This document shows, one piece after another, positions 9,327-18,277 of a DNA stretch of 64,000 nt. The notes below the pieces were generated by a model, which was not told where the DNA came from, searched no databases, and was given only the letters and a program-made list of their open reading frames with translations. Source of the DNA: an uncultured Sutterella sp. (lineage in GTDB: Bacteria; Pseudomonadota; Gammaproteobacteria; Burkholderiales; Burkholderiaceae_F); assembly GCA_900757865.1 (NCBI GenBank), contig CAAEPH010000030.1, positions 1-64,000 of the forward strand. Direction: 5' to 3'. The position numbers were made by a program, and so were the translations under genes. Position 1 is the stretch's first letter, and every line of letters begins with the position of its first letter.

Positions 9327-10025
9327 ATGAAAATGCTGATGAAAGCTGCTCTGGCGGCCGCTCTTGTGGCGGTTAGCGCGACCGCACCTGCAACAGAGAC
9401 TGCAACGCCAATCACGCCGGATGCGATTCGCGCTACGTTGGAAAAGATGCCTGCGGGTGACGCACAACGTGGTAAAGCGGTGCATGATGCTAACTTCTGC
9501 GCAAGTTGCCATGGTGTGAACGGAGTGGCCTCAACGGATCAATGGCCAACCGTCTCGGGGCAACCGGTATTTGTAACCGAAAAAGCGTTAGTGGAGTTCC
9601 GTGGCGGTGCTCGCCATGGGGATCATATGGATGAGTTGATGACAGCTGTCTCGAAGAAACTCACCGACGCGGAAATTGCCGACTTGGCAGCGTTTTACGC
9701 AACCCAACCCGGGGCACCAGGCGCTGAAAATCCGTTACCCACTCCTGCTTTGGTCACTCAAGGCGATCCTAAACGCATGATTGCGCCATGCGGCATGTGC
9801 CACGGTCAGGACGCGACAGGCAGTGCTTCGGGTCGTGTACCGGTGCTCCATGGGCAGACGGAACGCTATCATGAAGCTGCGTTGCTGAAGTACCGCACGG
9901 GTGCGCGTCAAAGCGACTTGAATCGTGAAATGCGAATGATCGCTGAAAAACTCACCGATCAGGAAATTCATGATCTTGCTGCTTACTACGCAAGCCTTCC
10001 TGGAAAAGACGCTGCGAAAAAGTAA
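9327..10025 (+). CDS. Dihaem cytochrome c4-like protein
   Basis: A 232-residue exported protein made of two similar cytochrome domains. Haem sites are CASCH at 58-62 and CGMCH at 155-159. Each is followed by the same layout, an FRGGARHGDHMDELM-type or YRTGARQSDLNREMR-type methionine loop and then KKLTDAEIADLAAFYA or EKLTDQEIHDLAAYYA. That is typical of cytochrome c4, which shuttles electrons between periplasmic dehydrogenases and terminal oxidases or reductases. It lies 21 bp after the FccB-like gene with its own ribosome site (AAGGGAGA). It probably takes electrons from that complex. A terminator follows. Confidence 0.85.
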   Translation: MKMLMKAALAAALVAVSATAPATETATPITPDAIRATLEKMPAGDAQRGKAVHDANFCASCHGVNGVASTDQWPTVSGQPVFVTEKALVEFRGGARHGDHMDELMTAVSKKLTDAEIADLAAFYATQPGAPGAENPLPTPALVTQGDPKRMIAPCGMCHGQDATGSASGRVPVLHGQTERYHEAALLKYRTGARQSDLNREMRMIAEKLTDQEIHDLAAYYASLPGKDAAKK

Positions 10026-10050
10026 TACGGCACGTTAATACTTAAACCTC

Positions 10051-10083
10051 AAGCCCGGGTTCTTTAAGGAGGATTCGGGCTTT
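10051..10083 (+). terminator. Rho-independent terminator of cytochrome cluster
   Basis: AAGCCCGGGTTC and GATTCGGGCTT pair, followed by a short T run. Confidence 0.75.
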
Positions 10084-10088
10084 GTCGT

Positions 10089-10363
10089 GCGTGTACGTGT
10101 AGTCACTACATGATTTGTTGAGCGTGTTCACGTAGTCATTGCAAAAATTGTTTCTTGAACGTTTTCACGTAGTCATTTGCTGAATCCGTTCTCTTACAGG
10201 AGATTGAAGGCATCTGTTTCTGTTTATGAGGGGAAAATTCAAAAGAATAACTACGGTTTCATCTCCGAGGGAAGCGTGTACGTGTAGTCATTACACGAAT
10301 TGTTGAGCGTGTTCACGTAGTCATTACAAAAATTGGCTATTGAACGTTTTCATGTAGCCATTA
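10089..10363. repeat. Two ~90-bp direct copies of an IS21-like end
   Basis: A ~90-bp block beginning GCGTGTACGTGTAGTCA occurs at 10089-10178 and again at 10274-10363. Each block contains three spaced copies of the core ACGTRTAGTCATT (for example TTCACGTAGTCATT). Multiple short repeats inside each end are typical of IS21-family elements, and an istB remnant lies 300 bp downstream. Two same-facing copies imply two insertions or a duplicated end. Confidence 0.65.
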
Positions 10364-10439
10364 CGCGATGTAGGAAGCAAGAGAGTCTTCTGCTCTATCA
10401 AGAGTGCTATGGCTCAACATATGCGCAGCTCATCATAGG

Positions 10440-10530
10440 ATTTCTCATTTTCGTGAACAGCTATTCTTGTGTGCATGACGGGAATTCTCCAACACGTGAA
10501 CAGCATTCTTAATTACGTGAACACCTAAGT
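10440..10530. repeat. Reverse-oriented copies of the same IS end motif
   Basis: TCGTGAACAG, CACGTGAACAG and ACGTGAACACC occur within 80 bp. They are the reverse complement of the TGTTCACGT core in the repeats at 10089-10363, so this is probably part of the opposite end of the element or a rearranged copy. The rest of 10364-10658 shows no gene. Confidence 0.4.
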
Positions 10531-10658
10531 TCTATTTCTATTCTCGATTTTTCGTAAGTTAGATGAGTGGGTAGAAGGCTTACCGCCCTTTAGAAACGTA
10601 TACCAACCTCGACGCAGTCCCGTTAGAAAAGACCCACATTGGGCATCAGGATGCCACT

Positions 10659-11099
10659 ATGGCCGATATTGATTTCACGACGCCAAGAGGCTTGAATAAG
10701 CCACAGGTGATGACTTTAGGCAATTGCGATTGGATCAGAAATCATCAAAATTGCATCATTACTGGAAAAACTGGCTGTGGGAAAACCTATGTGGCCAGAG
10801 CGCTGGCTAATGCAGCCTGCCGTCAGGGCTTCACCGTGCGATTTGTCCGCGTACCAAGATTCTTAAAAGAATTCAGTGCCCAGCACACGCTAGACAGAGG
10901 ATTTGAGCGCGAATTACGAAACCTTCGCCGAATCGACCTGCTAGTGCTTGATGACTGGGAAATTGGACAGATGGATGCAGTCAATCGCTCCGACCTACTT
11001 GAAATCATAGAGGATATAGGCGATGTTGGTAGTGATTTTGTGACAAGAGTTTTACAGTTCAAAGCGTGGGCTGAATATCTGGTTCGGTTGTATTGCTAG
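10659..11099 (+). pseudogene. istB: istB remnant (IS21-family transposition ATPase)
   Basis: The 146-codon frame matches the middle of IstB: IDFTTPRGLNKPQV, CDWIRNHQN, the Walker A motif TGKTGCGKTYVARAL, and the Walker B-like IDLLVLDDWEIG. After DLLEIIED, where IstB normally continues into sensor motifs and the C-terminus, the sequence changes to an unrelated tail and stops. The usual N-terminal ~90 residues are also absent. No istA lies upstream, so the element is dead. It carries the nearby end repeats, which together mark an old IS21-type insertion between the cytochrome cluster and DUF488. Confidence 0.75.
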
Positions 11100-11103
11100 T
11101 GGG

Positions 11104-11508
11104 TTACATCGGTGTCACTGGTTTTGTACTCTGCGCGTGAACACAATCCTCAAGTGCTTTTTGGAGTACAAGACCGTGGTTTTGGGTAGCCGATTTGGCA
11201 CCAAGAAGCAAAACCACGTGTTTGGCGCCCTGGGCTTTCCACTGCGACACGATGTTGGCTAATGGGAGAGCAGCGAGCTCTTTTGCGTAAGCTACAGAAA
11301 ACTCTTCCCAATGTGCCACGGGGTCGGCGTGAAAGAATTGGCGCAAGGCAGGAGTGGGCGCTAAGTCCTTTGCCCACTCAACGCCTTCAAGCTGAGCTTT
11401 CGCGATACCACGAGGCCATAGTCGGTCGATCAACACATAGTGTGTACCTTCGGATGCTTTGTGCGTTTTCGCATAGTCATATACGCGTTGTAATGAAAAA
11501 GTGAGCAT
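11104..11508 (-). CDS. DUF488 family protein (YeaO-like)
   Basis: A 134-residue cytosolic protein. VLIDRLWPRGIAKAQ followed by WAKDLAPTPALRQFFHADP and WEEFSVAYAKEL is the conserved core of the DUF488 family, whose function is not established. The start at ATG 11508 is chosen because GGGGAGGG lies about 8 bases upstream; the longer frame upstream has a different, A/T-rich composition and no ribosome site. It stands alone, convergent with the istB remnant and divergent from the PAP2 gene. Confidence 0.8.
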   Translation of the reverse strand: MLTFSLQRVYDYAKTHKASEGTHYVLIDRLWPRGIAKAQLEGVEWAKDLAPTPALRQFFHADPVAHWEEFSVAYAKELAALPLANIVSQWKAQGAKHVVLLLGAKSATQNHGLVLQKALEDCVHAQSTKPVTPM

Positions 11509-11839
11509 ACTTTGACACCCTCCCCAAGGAACACGCTCTATTTTAGTCTCCTCCCAAAGAATGGGAATTTGTCCGGAATCAGAAAAACAGGATTTTTGTC
11601 TATGGGCACTTTTTCTTTTGTAACGAAACAATATTTTGATTTTTAAAAGAAACAGAAAAACCCAATGACAGGCGTTTGTCCAAAACGCAATATTGATCAA
11701 ACGCAAAGATAATAAAATATTGGTAATTTTAGCTGGATACCATACCGTGAATATGTCACAATGAGGACGCATGGACTACAACTCTTGGCGTATATTATTA
11801 ACCATTTAGTTTTAGCCCACCTACTATAGGGGGCCGATT
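11509..11839. other. Divergent intergenic region
   Basis: About 330 A/T-rich bp between DUF488 (-) and PAP2 (+), presumably holding both promoters. No gene or clear operator seen. Confidence 0.5.
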
Positions 11840-12412
11840 ATGTTAGAAGTTTTGACCTTAACCGATGCGCAAGCCCTAATGGGCATTGCCGAGATATGCC
11901 ACCGTCTACAGTTGACGCGATTGATGGAGTTGATCAGTCTTGTGGGCAATAGTGGCGCTTGTTGGATAGCTCTAGGAGGCCTACTTCTCCTTTTTCGACG
12001 CACCCGTTGGTTGGGTGTGGCGGTGATGCTCTCTCTCGTCCTTTCGTCGCTTATTACAGAAGGCCTGTTAAAGGATCTAGTGGCTCGTCCACGGCCCTGC
12101 TCGGTCTTTATGCCTTCCTTTATTACGCATTGCCCTCATTCGCCCTCGTTCCCCTCTGGGCATACGACCGCCGCTTTTGCTGCTGCGGGCGCTTTGCTAT
12201 TTTTGGGATGTCGCTGGGCATGGGTGGCGATTGTTGCCGCGCTTTTGATGGGGTTAAGCCGAATGGCCCTTTTTGTTCACTACCCCACGGATGTCATGGG
12301 AGGCATCGTGGTGGGCTTGGCGAGTGCCTTTGTCGTTGCATGGGGTCTTCGTCGTTGGCAATGCGCTCGCCGAAATCGCATGAATAACCCGTATAACGAT
12401 ATGCTCTTTTAG
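11840..12412 (+). CDS. PAP2-family membrane phosphatase
   Basis: A 190-residue protein with about five membrane segments. It has all three motifs of the type 2 phosphatidic acid phosphatase superfamily: K-x6-RP as KDLVARPRP (about residue 78), PSGH (SFPSGHTTAAF, about 105) and SRxxxxxHxxxD (SRMALFVHYPTD, about 140). Bacterial members of this size remove phosphate from undecaprenyl diphosphate (recycling the peptidoglycan carrier) or from lipid phosphates, with the active site on the periplasmic face. Which substrate applies cannot be told from sequence. It is a single gene. Confidence 0.8.
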   Translation: MLEVLTLTDAQALMGIAEICHRLQLTRLMELISLVGNSGACWIALGGLLLLFRRTRWLGVAVMLSLVLSSLITEGLLKDLVARPRPCSVFMPSFITHCPHSPSFPSGHTTAAFAAAGALLFLGCRWAWVAIVAALLMGLSRMALFVHYPTDVMGGIVVGLASAFVVAWGLRRWQCARRNRMNNPYNDMLF

Positions 12413-12509
12413 TGGATTTTTCTCACATACCGTTGCGCTTCGTTGCAGATAGCCTTGCCTTGAGTGCGCTATGCTGATTGCGTCATGGCACACTTGAGGA
12501 AAAAAGAAA

Positions 12510-12962
12510 ATGACCAAAGACACTCTTTTTAAAATCACTGTAGGTTGCGTCGCTGCTTCGCTTATGGTGGGCTTTGTGCAAGCGCAAAGTGCGTCTTCAT
12601 CGTCTGTGGGTAGTACGGTTGGCACCTATCTAGAAGGCTCCGTTAAAGAAGCCAGTGATTTCGCAAGCGATGTGGGTACAAGCGTCAAGAACGGCGCAAA
12701 ATCGGCATGGGAAGCGACCAAAGACGCTACGAGCAAAGCGGGAAAAGAAACACGTGCTTGGGGCGAGAAAGCCTATGATTACACTGCCGAGAAGGCCCAT
12801 GATGCCAAAGAGGGGCTAAGCGATATGGGCGAGGCGGTAAAAGACAAGAGCGTTGAGGCCTATGACGCGGCCAAAACCAAAACGAAAGAGGCCTGGTCGA
12901 GTGGCAAAGCCAAAATTCATGAGATGACCGCACCCGAGAAAACCGATTCGACCAAAGAGTAA
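12510..12962 (+). CDS. Exported helical repeat protein (LEA/apolipoprotein-like)
   Basis: A 150-residue protein with a signal peptide (residues 1-26, ending FVQAQ). A low-complexity amphipathic helix follows, built of loose 11-residue repeats rich in A, K, D and E (VKNGAKSAWEATKDATSKAG, EKAHDAKEGLSDMGEAVK). This pattern resembles LEA-like stress proteins and periplasmic helical proteins. It suggests binding to membranes or proteins under desiccation or envelope stress, but no enzymatic motif is present. The ribosome site GAGG lies upstream. It stands alone between the PAP2 phosphatase and the flavocytochrome-type reductase. Confidence 0.7.
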   Translation: MTKDTLFKITVGCVAASLMVGFVQAQSASSSSVGSTVGTYLEGSVKEASDFASDVGTSVKNGAKSAWEATKDATSKAGKETRAWGEKAYDYTAEKAHDAKEGLSDMGEAVKDKSVEAYDAAKTKTKEAWSSGKAKIHEMTAPEKTDSTKE

Positions 12963-13122
12963 ACCTCTCTCGAAGACTAAACAAGCTGTTTAGCCAGACG
13001 CACCAGCATATTAGAACTTTCACTAAGTCCCTTGTACACCCATAAAGAGGAGTGAATAATTAACCCATAGGCCCAAGGTGGAGGATGTCGCCTTGGCAAG
13101 AAACCCATGGGGGACAATAGTG

Positions 13123-14919
13123 ATGAAAAAAACGATGATCGCGCTCTGTGTGGCATCACTCGGTATGCTCACCAGCGCTACGGCAGCCACCGTCAAAGAC
13201 GGGGTTTATCAAGGGAGTGCCCAGGGTCGCAATGGCGACATTACGGTGAGCGTCACCTTTAAAGCCGGCAAAATCAAAGCGGTGAAGGTTCTCAAACAAA
13301 GTGAAACACTGGGCATTTCCGACGCGGCACTCAAAACCTTGCCAGAGAAAATCGCCAAGGCCAACAGTGTGGCCGTTGACAGTGTAGCGGGAGCAACACT
13401 CACTAGTAATGGCATTCGTCGCGCTGTGATGGACGCGATCAAACGTGCCGGGGGTGATGCGTACACCTACTCGACGTTACCCATCATGGCGTTCAAGGAT
13501 GGTAAAGACATCCAAAAGAGCGCGGACATTCTCGTCGTGGGTGCGGGTGGCGCTGGGGTGAGTGCAGCCGTGCGCGCAGCAAGCCAAGGTGCGAAGGTTC
13601 TCCTCGTGGAAAAAATGCCCATGATCGGAGGCGCGACCATTTTGAATGCGGGCACCTTAATTGCCACTGGGTCACGCTATCAGCGTGAGGTGATGAAAGA
13701 AACAAAAGACAGTCCAGAGCTCGCTGCCAAAGACATGATGCGTGTGGGCAAAAACCAGAACGACCCTGTGTTGGTTGAAATGGTCACGCACAAAGTGGGT
13801 GGCGTCGTGGACTGGTTGATCGATGACATGAAAATTCCCTATGGTCCTGCAGCCACGCAGTATCCAGACCACTCCGCCAATCGTCAATTGGGTGTGAAAG
13901 GACGCAGTGTCAACTATCTCAACCTGATGATGGATCGCTATAAACACTTTGGCGGTCAGATCATGTTGGGTGTGAAGACGGATAAACTCCTCACGGATAG
14001 CACTGGTCGTGTGATTGGCGTGAGAGGCTTTGACCAAGACGGGAATCGCGTGACGGTGAGCGCCAAAGCGACGATTCTGGCCACGGGTGGGTTCGGAGCG
14101 TATAAACCGTTGTTGCCCGACGAGATGCGTCAGTACGTCTTTTATGGCCTCGACAGTGAAACGGGCGATGGCCTCAAGATGGCGAGTAACGTGGGTGCCG
14201 GGATCACCAACATCGACTTGGTGAAAAAGTATCCCCAAGGGGTGGAGACCACACCAGGGCATGGTTTAGCAGCAACGGCCTCGTCTACCGATACGATGAA
14301 GAAGTCGGGCGCCATTTATGTTAACCAAGACGGCAAACGTTTCGTCAATGAACGCGCGAGTTTAGGTGAACTCACCGACGCGACGATCGCTCAACCCAAT
14401 CACATCGCTTATATCGTGATGGATAAAGCAGCTTGGGATGTCTACGTCGCAAAGTCCCTTGAAGACAAACTGGTCCCCAATAAGGAAGCCCTGCAAGCTT
14501 GGGCCAAGATTGTTAATCACGGCCACCCCGTGATGGCGCAAGGGGCGAATTTAGCGAGTGTGGCGCAAAAAATGGGAATCAACCCCCAAGGGTTGACCGC
14601 CACGGTTACCGATTGGAACACGATGGTGAAAAACGGGACCGATACGGCCTTTGATCGTCCCATCACGGGTGGGCTAGGTGCTGGTCCGTACACGATCGTG
14701 GAGCAAAAGGTACGTTATCAAACCACGTTGGGCGGACTTAAAGCCAATGCCCAATTGCAGATCCTGACGCCTGACGGTAAAGCCATTCCTGGGCTTTACG
14801 GGGCTGGTTCGGTGGTTGGTGGAGCCAACGGGGCGGACTCGATGACCGCCATGATGAACTCTTGGGCTATTGTCTCAGGCGTCGTCGCGGCGGACAGCGC
14901 GGTGAAGGCGCTTAAGTAA
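13123..14919 (+). CDS. Exported FMN/FAD fumarate-reductase-like flavoprotein (urocanate-reductase type)
   Basis: A 598-residue protein: signal peptide (1-21), then an FMN-binding domain (about 22-105) with SVAGATLTSNG at 88-97, where Thr94 should carry covalent FMN. An FAD domain follows, starting ADILVVGAGGAGVSAA near 138 and ending LYGAGSVVGGANG. This two-flavin layout without haem is that of periplasmic reductases of fumarate, urocanate or cinnamate-like acids. FMN receives electrons from a membrane cytochrome and FAD reduces the substrate double bond. The ATG at 13123 starts a clean signal peptide and is preferred over upstream starts. A TetR regulator gene lies convergent just downstream and may control it. 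Confidence 0.85.
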   Translation: MKKTMIALCVASLGMLTSATAATVKDGVYQGSAQGRNGDITVSVTFKAGKIKAVKVLKQSETLGISDAALKTLPEKIAKANSVAVDSVAGATLTSNGIRRAVMDAIKRAGGDAYTYSTLPIMAFKDGKDIQKSADILVVGAGGAGVSAAVRAASQGAKVLLVEKMPMIGGATILNAGTLIATGSRYQREVMKETKDSPELAAKDMMRVGKNQNDPVLVEMVTHKVGGVVDWLIDDMKIPYGPAATQYPDHSANRQLGVKGRSVNYLNLMMDRYKHFGGQIMLGVKTDKLLTDSTGRVIGVRGFDQDGNRVTVSAKATILATGGFGAYKPLLPDEMRQYVFYGLDSETGDGLKMASNVGAGITNIDLVKKYPQGVETTPGHGLAATASSTDTMKKSGAIYVNQDGKRFVNERASLGELTDATIAQPNHIAYIVMDKAAWDVYVAKSLEDKLVPNKEALQAWAKIVNHGHPVMAQGANLASVAQKMGINPQGLTATVTDWNTMVKNGTDTAFDRPITGGLGAGPYTIVEQKVRYQTTLGGLKANAQLQILTPDGKAIPGLYGAGSVVGGANGADSMTAMMNSWAIVSGVVAADSAVKALK

Positions 14920-14995
14920 GCCCATATCTAATTGTCATCATCTTGACACACAACGAGGCATCCCATGCGGATGCCCCAAATTTATTGAGCGTTTG

Positions 14996-15598
14996 TTATT
15001 GAGCATCTGTTGCGGGCGACATACCCAGGAGCTGGTAGCCACCAAAGATAAATTTCAGCATCAAGAGTTGGGTGCGGTAGTACTCTTCACGATGCCGGTC
15101 GCACAGATAGGCTTTGTTCACGGCAAAGGTGCCGTTCACAATAAACCAAAATAACCGCTGAGCATTTTCTTCTGACAATCCTGTGAGGCGAGCAATGACT
15201 TCACCCACCACTGTTTTCTGCCGTTCATAAATCGCGGAGACGATTTTGCTCGCTAACACCTCCTCGTTCATGATGAGGCGAAATTTCGGATCGCGAATAT
15301 AACGATGGCACGCTGGAAGGAGCATTTCGTTATCTTGCAAAACCTTGGGATCGTTGCCACGCACGATGGGCTCCAAGGCTCGTAAATTGGCTTCTACTTC
15401 CTCGGCCTTGAGTTCCGTGAGGTTCAATATATCGTCCACCACTGCATAGGTATCAGTGTAGTGGTAGTAGAACGTGGTGCGCGTGATATGGGCCTTTTCG
15501 CAGATCTGAGAAATGCGAATCTGATGAAACGCTAAGACTGACAGTATCTCAAGGAACGCGTCTTTGATGACGTTTTTGGTTTGAAGCGATTGGAGCAA
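14996..15598 (-). CDS. TetR/AcrR-type regulator, start unclear
   Basis: About 200 residues. The N-terminal helix-turn-helix is clear (TKNVIKDAFLEILSVLAF, IRISQICEKAHITRTTFYYHYTDT) and a C-terminal helical ligand domain follows. It faces the flavoprotein gene at 13123 tail to tail. The 5' end is odd: the first usable start is TTG at 15598 with no ribosome site. The frame stays open upstream through KDRRLL, which looks like genuine TetR N-terminus, to a stop without any ATG or GTG. The native start therefore seems to have been lost by a rearrangement. Expression may still occur from TTG. Confidence 0.65.
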   Translation of the reverse strand: MLQSLQTKNVIKDAFLEILSVLAFHQIRISQICEKAHITRTTFYYHYTDTYAVVDDILNLTELKAEEVEANLRALEPIVRGNDPKVLQDNEMLLPACHRYIRDPKFRLIMNEEVLASKIVSAIYERQKTVVGEVIARLTGLSEENAQRLFWFIVNGTFAVNKAYLCDRHREEYYRTQLLMLKFIFGGYQLLGMSPATDAQ

Positions 15599-15720
15599 GC
15601 GTCGGTCTTTGGGTACATCGTTTGGGCTCGAAACAGAATAAGGGCTTGTTGCCTGAGAGCTATGCCAAGCATCAGCAAGTGTTCGCTACGGGTGAAATTC
15701 CCGATGCAGACCGTGAGGAC
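15581..15720 (+). pseudogene. Possible tail of an unidentified gene overlapping the TetR 5' end
   Basis: A plus-strand frame without start reads IGASVGLWVHRLGSKQNKG, then LLPESYAKHQQVFATGEIPD, and stops after DADRED. The protein-like end, followed by a terminator at 15755, suggests the last ~45 codons of a deleted gene. I do not recognise it, and it may be chance. Confidence 0.25.
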
Positions 15721-15754
15721 TAAAGCGTTTCGCGTGTTTTAAGTCTCAAAATAC

Positions 15755-15785
15755 AAAAGGGGTCTCGTTTCTGGGGCCCCCTTTT
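15755..15785. terminator. Hairpin terminator
   Basis: AAAAGGGG and CCCCCTTTT pair with a 14-base loop. It lies just past the stop of the LLM oxidoreductase (-), and T/A runs on both sides allow either direction. Confidence 0.7.
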
Positions 15786-15789
15786 CGTT

Positions 15790-16860
15790 TTAGCGCAGTG
15801 CTGCAATGACGTTTTCCGCGAAATCTTCGAGTGTTTCCACGGGATCGCGATACGTGGGCTTAAAGTTAATCGTGACGTGCGAGAGGCCTTGCGCTTTTTG
15901 ATTGGCATAAAACTCGGCAATGCCTTTCGAGCCACCACGCAAATAGATATTGTTGTAGAGGTGGGCCGGGGCATTCACATCGTCGAGCAACTCGATAAAG
16001 TTGGCATACCCAAACGGATGCCAGACACCATCGGTGTTGAGCCCTTCAAGGGTCGAGACAATGTTGGCGGTGTCGTTAGGATTGACCCCGTGCCAAATCC
16101 AGGCGTCTGCCTTGGTCGCTAACCACTCAAACTCCTGACGGCATCGACCAATGGCCACCATGGGTAAGGCGCTCTTTGTCTGAGGAATAAACCCTAAACG
16201 ACCGTGCAACGTTCCGTAGTGCTCGCCCTGAAACCCGGGGAACGGCGTGTTTTTATTGGTGAGCGCACGAATCATGTCCCAGGCTTCACGAAAGTGTGTT
16301 GCGCGATGCTCAAAATTGGCATTAAAAGCTGGGTATTCGGTTTGGCGGTCACCCGAGGAGAGCCCCAGCACGAAACGATTCTGTGTGAGCACTTCCATGG
16401 ACTGCGCCACTTTGGCCATGTGAATCGGTTGACGCAAAGGCGCCACAAGCCCCGCTGTCCCAAGCGCGATGCGCTGCGTTTTAGCCGCCAAGTAGCCTAA
16501 CGTTACCGTGGGATCAAGCCCTTGTCCTACGTCACCAAAGCTGGTGTCATAAAACGGGACATCACGAATCCAGAGCGCGGCATAACCCAACTCTTCAGCC
16601 TTCTGAGCCAGGACCGCCATGTCATCAATCGCGGGGATGGCGGTTTCAGGATAGCCTTTAAACGGTGCAACAACACCAAACGTGAGTTCGCCCGGGCGGA
16701 AAATCTGGTTAAAGCCAGCGTGCTGTGCAAAAGCTGGTGGGTAGTCAAGTTCATGCCCTTGACGCGTTTTGGCCTTTTTAAATAAGTGGCTGTGCTCTTT
16801 ACCTAAAATGGAAAAGTTCGGAATATTTAAATGGGTTTCATCAAAACGATCGTCATTCAT
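15790..16860 (-). CDS. LLM-class (luciferase-like) flavin-dependent oxidoreductase
   Basis: A 356-residue cytosolic TIM-barrel protein. Hallmarks are LTFGVVAPFKGYPETAIP, the strand/helix ELGYAALWIRDVPF, RIALGTAGLVAPLRQPIHMAK and RFVLGLSSGDRQTEYPAF, which build the F420/FMN site of luciferase-like monooxygenases. It resembles the subgroup described as BA3436-type luciferase oxidoreductases, whose substrates are unknown. The initiating ATG at 16860 is the only good start. It is a single gene, with a terminator right after it. Confidence 0.8.
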   Translation of the reverse strand: MNDDRFDETHLNIPNFSILGKEHSHLFKKAKTRQGHELDYPPAFAQHAGFNQIFRPGELTFGVVAPFKGYPETAIPAIDDMAVLAQKAEELGYAALWIRDVPFYDTSFGDVGQGLDPTVTLGYLAAKTQRIALGTAGLVAPLRQPIHMAKVAQSMEVLTQNRFVLGLSSGDRQTEYPAFNANFEHRATHFREAWDMIRALTNKNTPFPGFQGEHYGTLHGRLGFIPQTKSALPMVAIGRCRQEFEWLATKADAWIWHGVNPNDTANIVSTLEGLNTDGVWHPFGYANFIELLDDVNAPAHLYNNIYLRGGSKGIAEFYANQKAQGLSHVTINFKPTYRDPVETLEDFAENVIAALR

Positions 16861-17074
16861 GGTTTAGCATAGGGCGAAAAAGTCGAAACAAAAGCGCACA
16901 TGGAACGGGCGAATCGAAAGGAAAATCGTGCATTCAATGTGCGACTACTATACAAGGAAGTTTCATTGACCTGCAACTCCAACGCTCACTCGTGTTGGCG
17001 AAAACGGACGATTGTGCCGCGCCGAGTCTTCTTCCGAAAACCCGACACGGCGTGTTTAATCAGCTACACGCTGA

Positions 17075-18130
17075 TTAGTATTCGTCAAAGATACGCTGGA
17101 TTTCCTTGGGATCCTGCGTCTTGGTTAAGGCCAACTGCAAGAGCAGGCGCGCTTTCTGCGGACTTAACGCACCCGACTGCAAGAAGCCATCGTCCAAATA
17201 CTGCTGTCCGTCGATCGTCGTGGGACCGTTACCTGTACGCGAGGAGCGAACCACGGTGACACTTTTTTTCACCGCTTCGACTAGACCGGCTTCTTCCATG
17301 GAGTGTACCGACCCGTTACCGGTACCGGCCATCACAATGCCCTTGGCACCGGCTTTCACCACCGCATCAATAGGCACACGGTCGGCGCTCGCGTGAGAGT
17401 AAATGATATCAACGCGAGGCAACTTCTCTAATTTACTCACGTCAAATTCACTCTGGGCGGTGTGTTTTTGTGTGGACTGCTGATAGAACCAGTTTTTGCC
17501 CGCCGCAATGTAACCAAAGGCACCCAATTCCGGTGCTTTAAACGTGGCGACATTGGTGGTGTTGGTTTTGCTCGCGTCGCGTGCACCGTTAATGGTGTCG
17601 TTCATGACGATCAACACCCCCTTACCCTTGGCTTGTGGGTCAGCGGCGACCTTCACGGCGTTCAACAAGTTAAGCGGACCGTCCGCAGACATGGCGGTCG
17701 CTGGACGCATGGCACCCACGAGCACCACAGGCTTATCGCTTTTCACCGTGAGGTTTAAGAAATATGCGGTTTCCTCTAAGGTGTCGGTCCCGTGAGTGAT
17801 CACGATGCCGTTCACTTTCGGATCGGCCAAGAGCTCGTTACAGCGCTTCGCAAGACGCAACAAAATTTCGTCTGTGAGGTTGTTAGAGCTGATCTTCACA
17901 ATTTGTTCACCCGAAACGTCAGCCACCTCTTTCATCTGAGGAACGGCATCCATCAACACCTGAATGCCCAAATCACCTGCTTTGTATCCTGTTAGCGTGG
18001 TGCTATTGGCGGCGGTACCCGCAATCGTGCCACCCGTGGCTAAAATTTTCACGCTGGGCAAAGCGTAAGCGGTAGCACTCAAGACAAATCCGAGACCTAA
18101 TGCGAGTAACGTCGGTTTAATTTTTAACAT
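17075..18130 (-). CDS. ansB: Periplasmic type II L-asparaginase
   Basis: A 351-residue protein with a signal peptide (residues 1-23, ending ATAYA). The two asparaginase signatures follow: ILATGGTIAGTA with the nucleophilic Thr35, and GIVITHGTDTLEETAYFL with the second Thr-Asp pair. The mature length (~328) fits AnsB. It hydrolyses asparagine (and some glutamine) to aspartate and ammonia in the periplasm. Aspartate can then feed fumarate respiration, which fits the many fumarate-reductase-like enzymes in the window. It is monocistronic. A short inverted repeat (AATCAGC/GCTGATT) overlaps the stop and may end transcription. Confidence 0.9.
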   Translation of the reverse strand: MLKIKPTLLALGLGFVLSATAYALPSVKILATGGTIAGTAANSTTLTGYKAGDLGIQVLMDAVPQMKEVADVSGEQIVKISSNNLTDEILLRLAKRCNELLADPKVNGIVITHGTDTLEETAYFLNLTVKSDKPVVLVGAMRPATAMSADGPLNLLNAVKVAADPQAKGKGVLIVMNDTINGARDASKTNTTNVATFKAPELGAFGYIAAGKNWFYQQSTQKHTAQSEFDVSKLEKLPRVDIIYSHASADRVPIDAVVKAGAKGIVMAGTGNGSVHSMEEAGLVEAVKKSVTVVRSSRTGNGPTTIDGQQYLDDGFLQSGALSPQKARLLLQLALTKTQDPKEIQRIFDEY

Positions 18131-18277
18131 GAAGGACTCCTTTATCCTTATTATCGAAAAGGAATCTCTAGTCTAAACGCCCTACGTAGACTTGACTACT
18201 ATAAAAGTTTTAGTATTTACCATTACTCATCATGACTTACTTTAAAAATCACTAACGTGACGCGAATGGTCGCTAAA

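Noticed and set aside
10089..10363. Possible CRISPR array
   Set aside because: Only two long copies, with internal sub-repeats and no regular spacers; explained by IS21-type ends.
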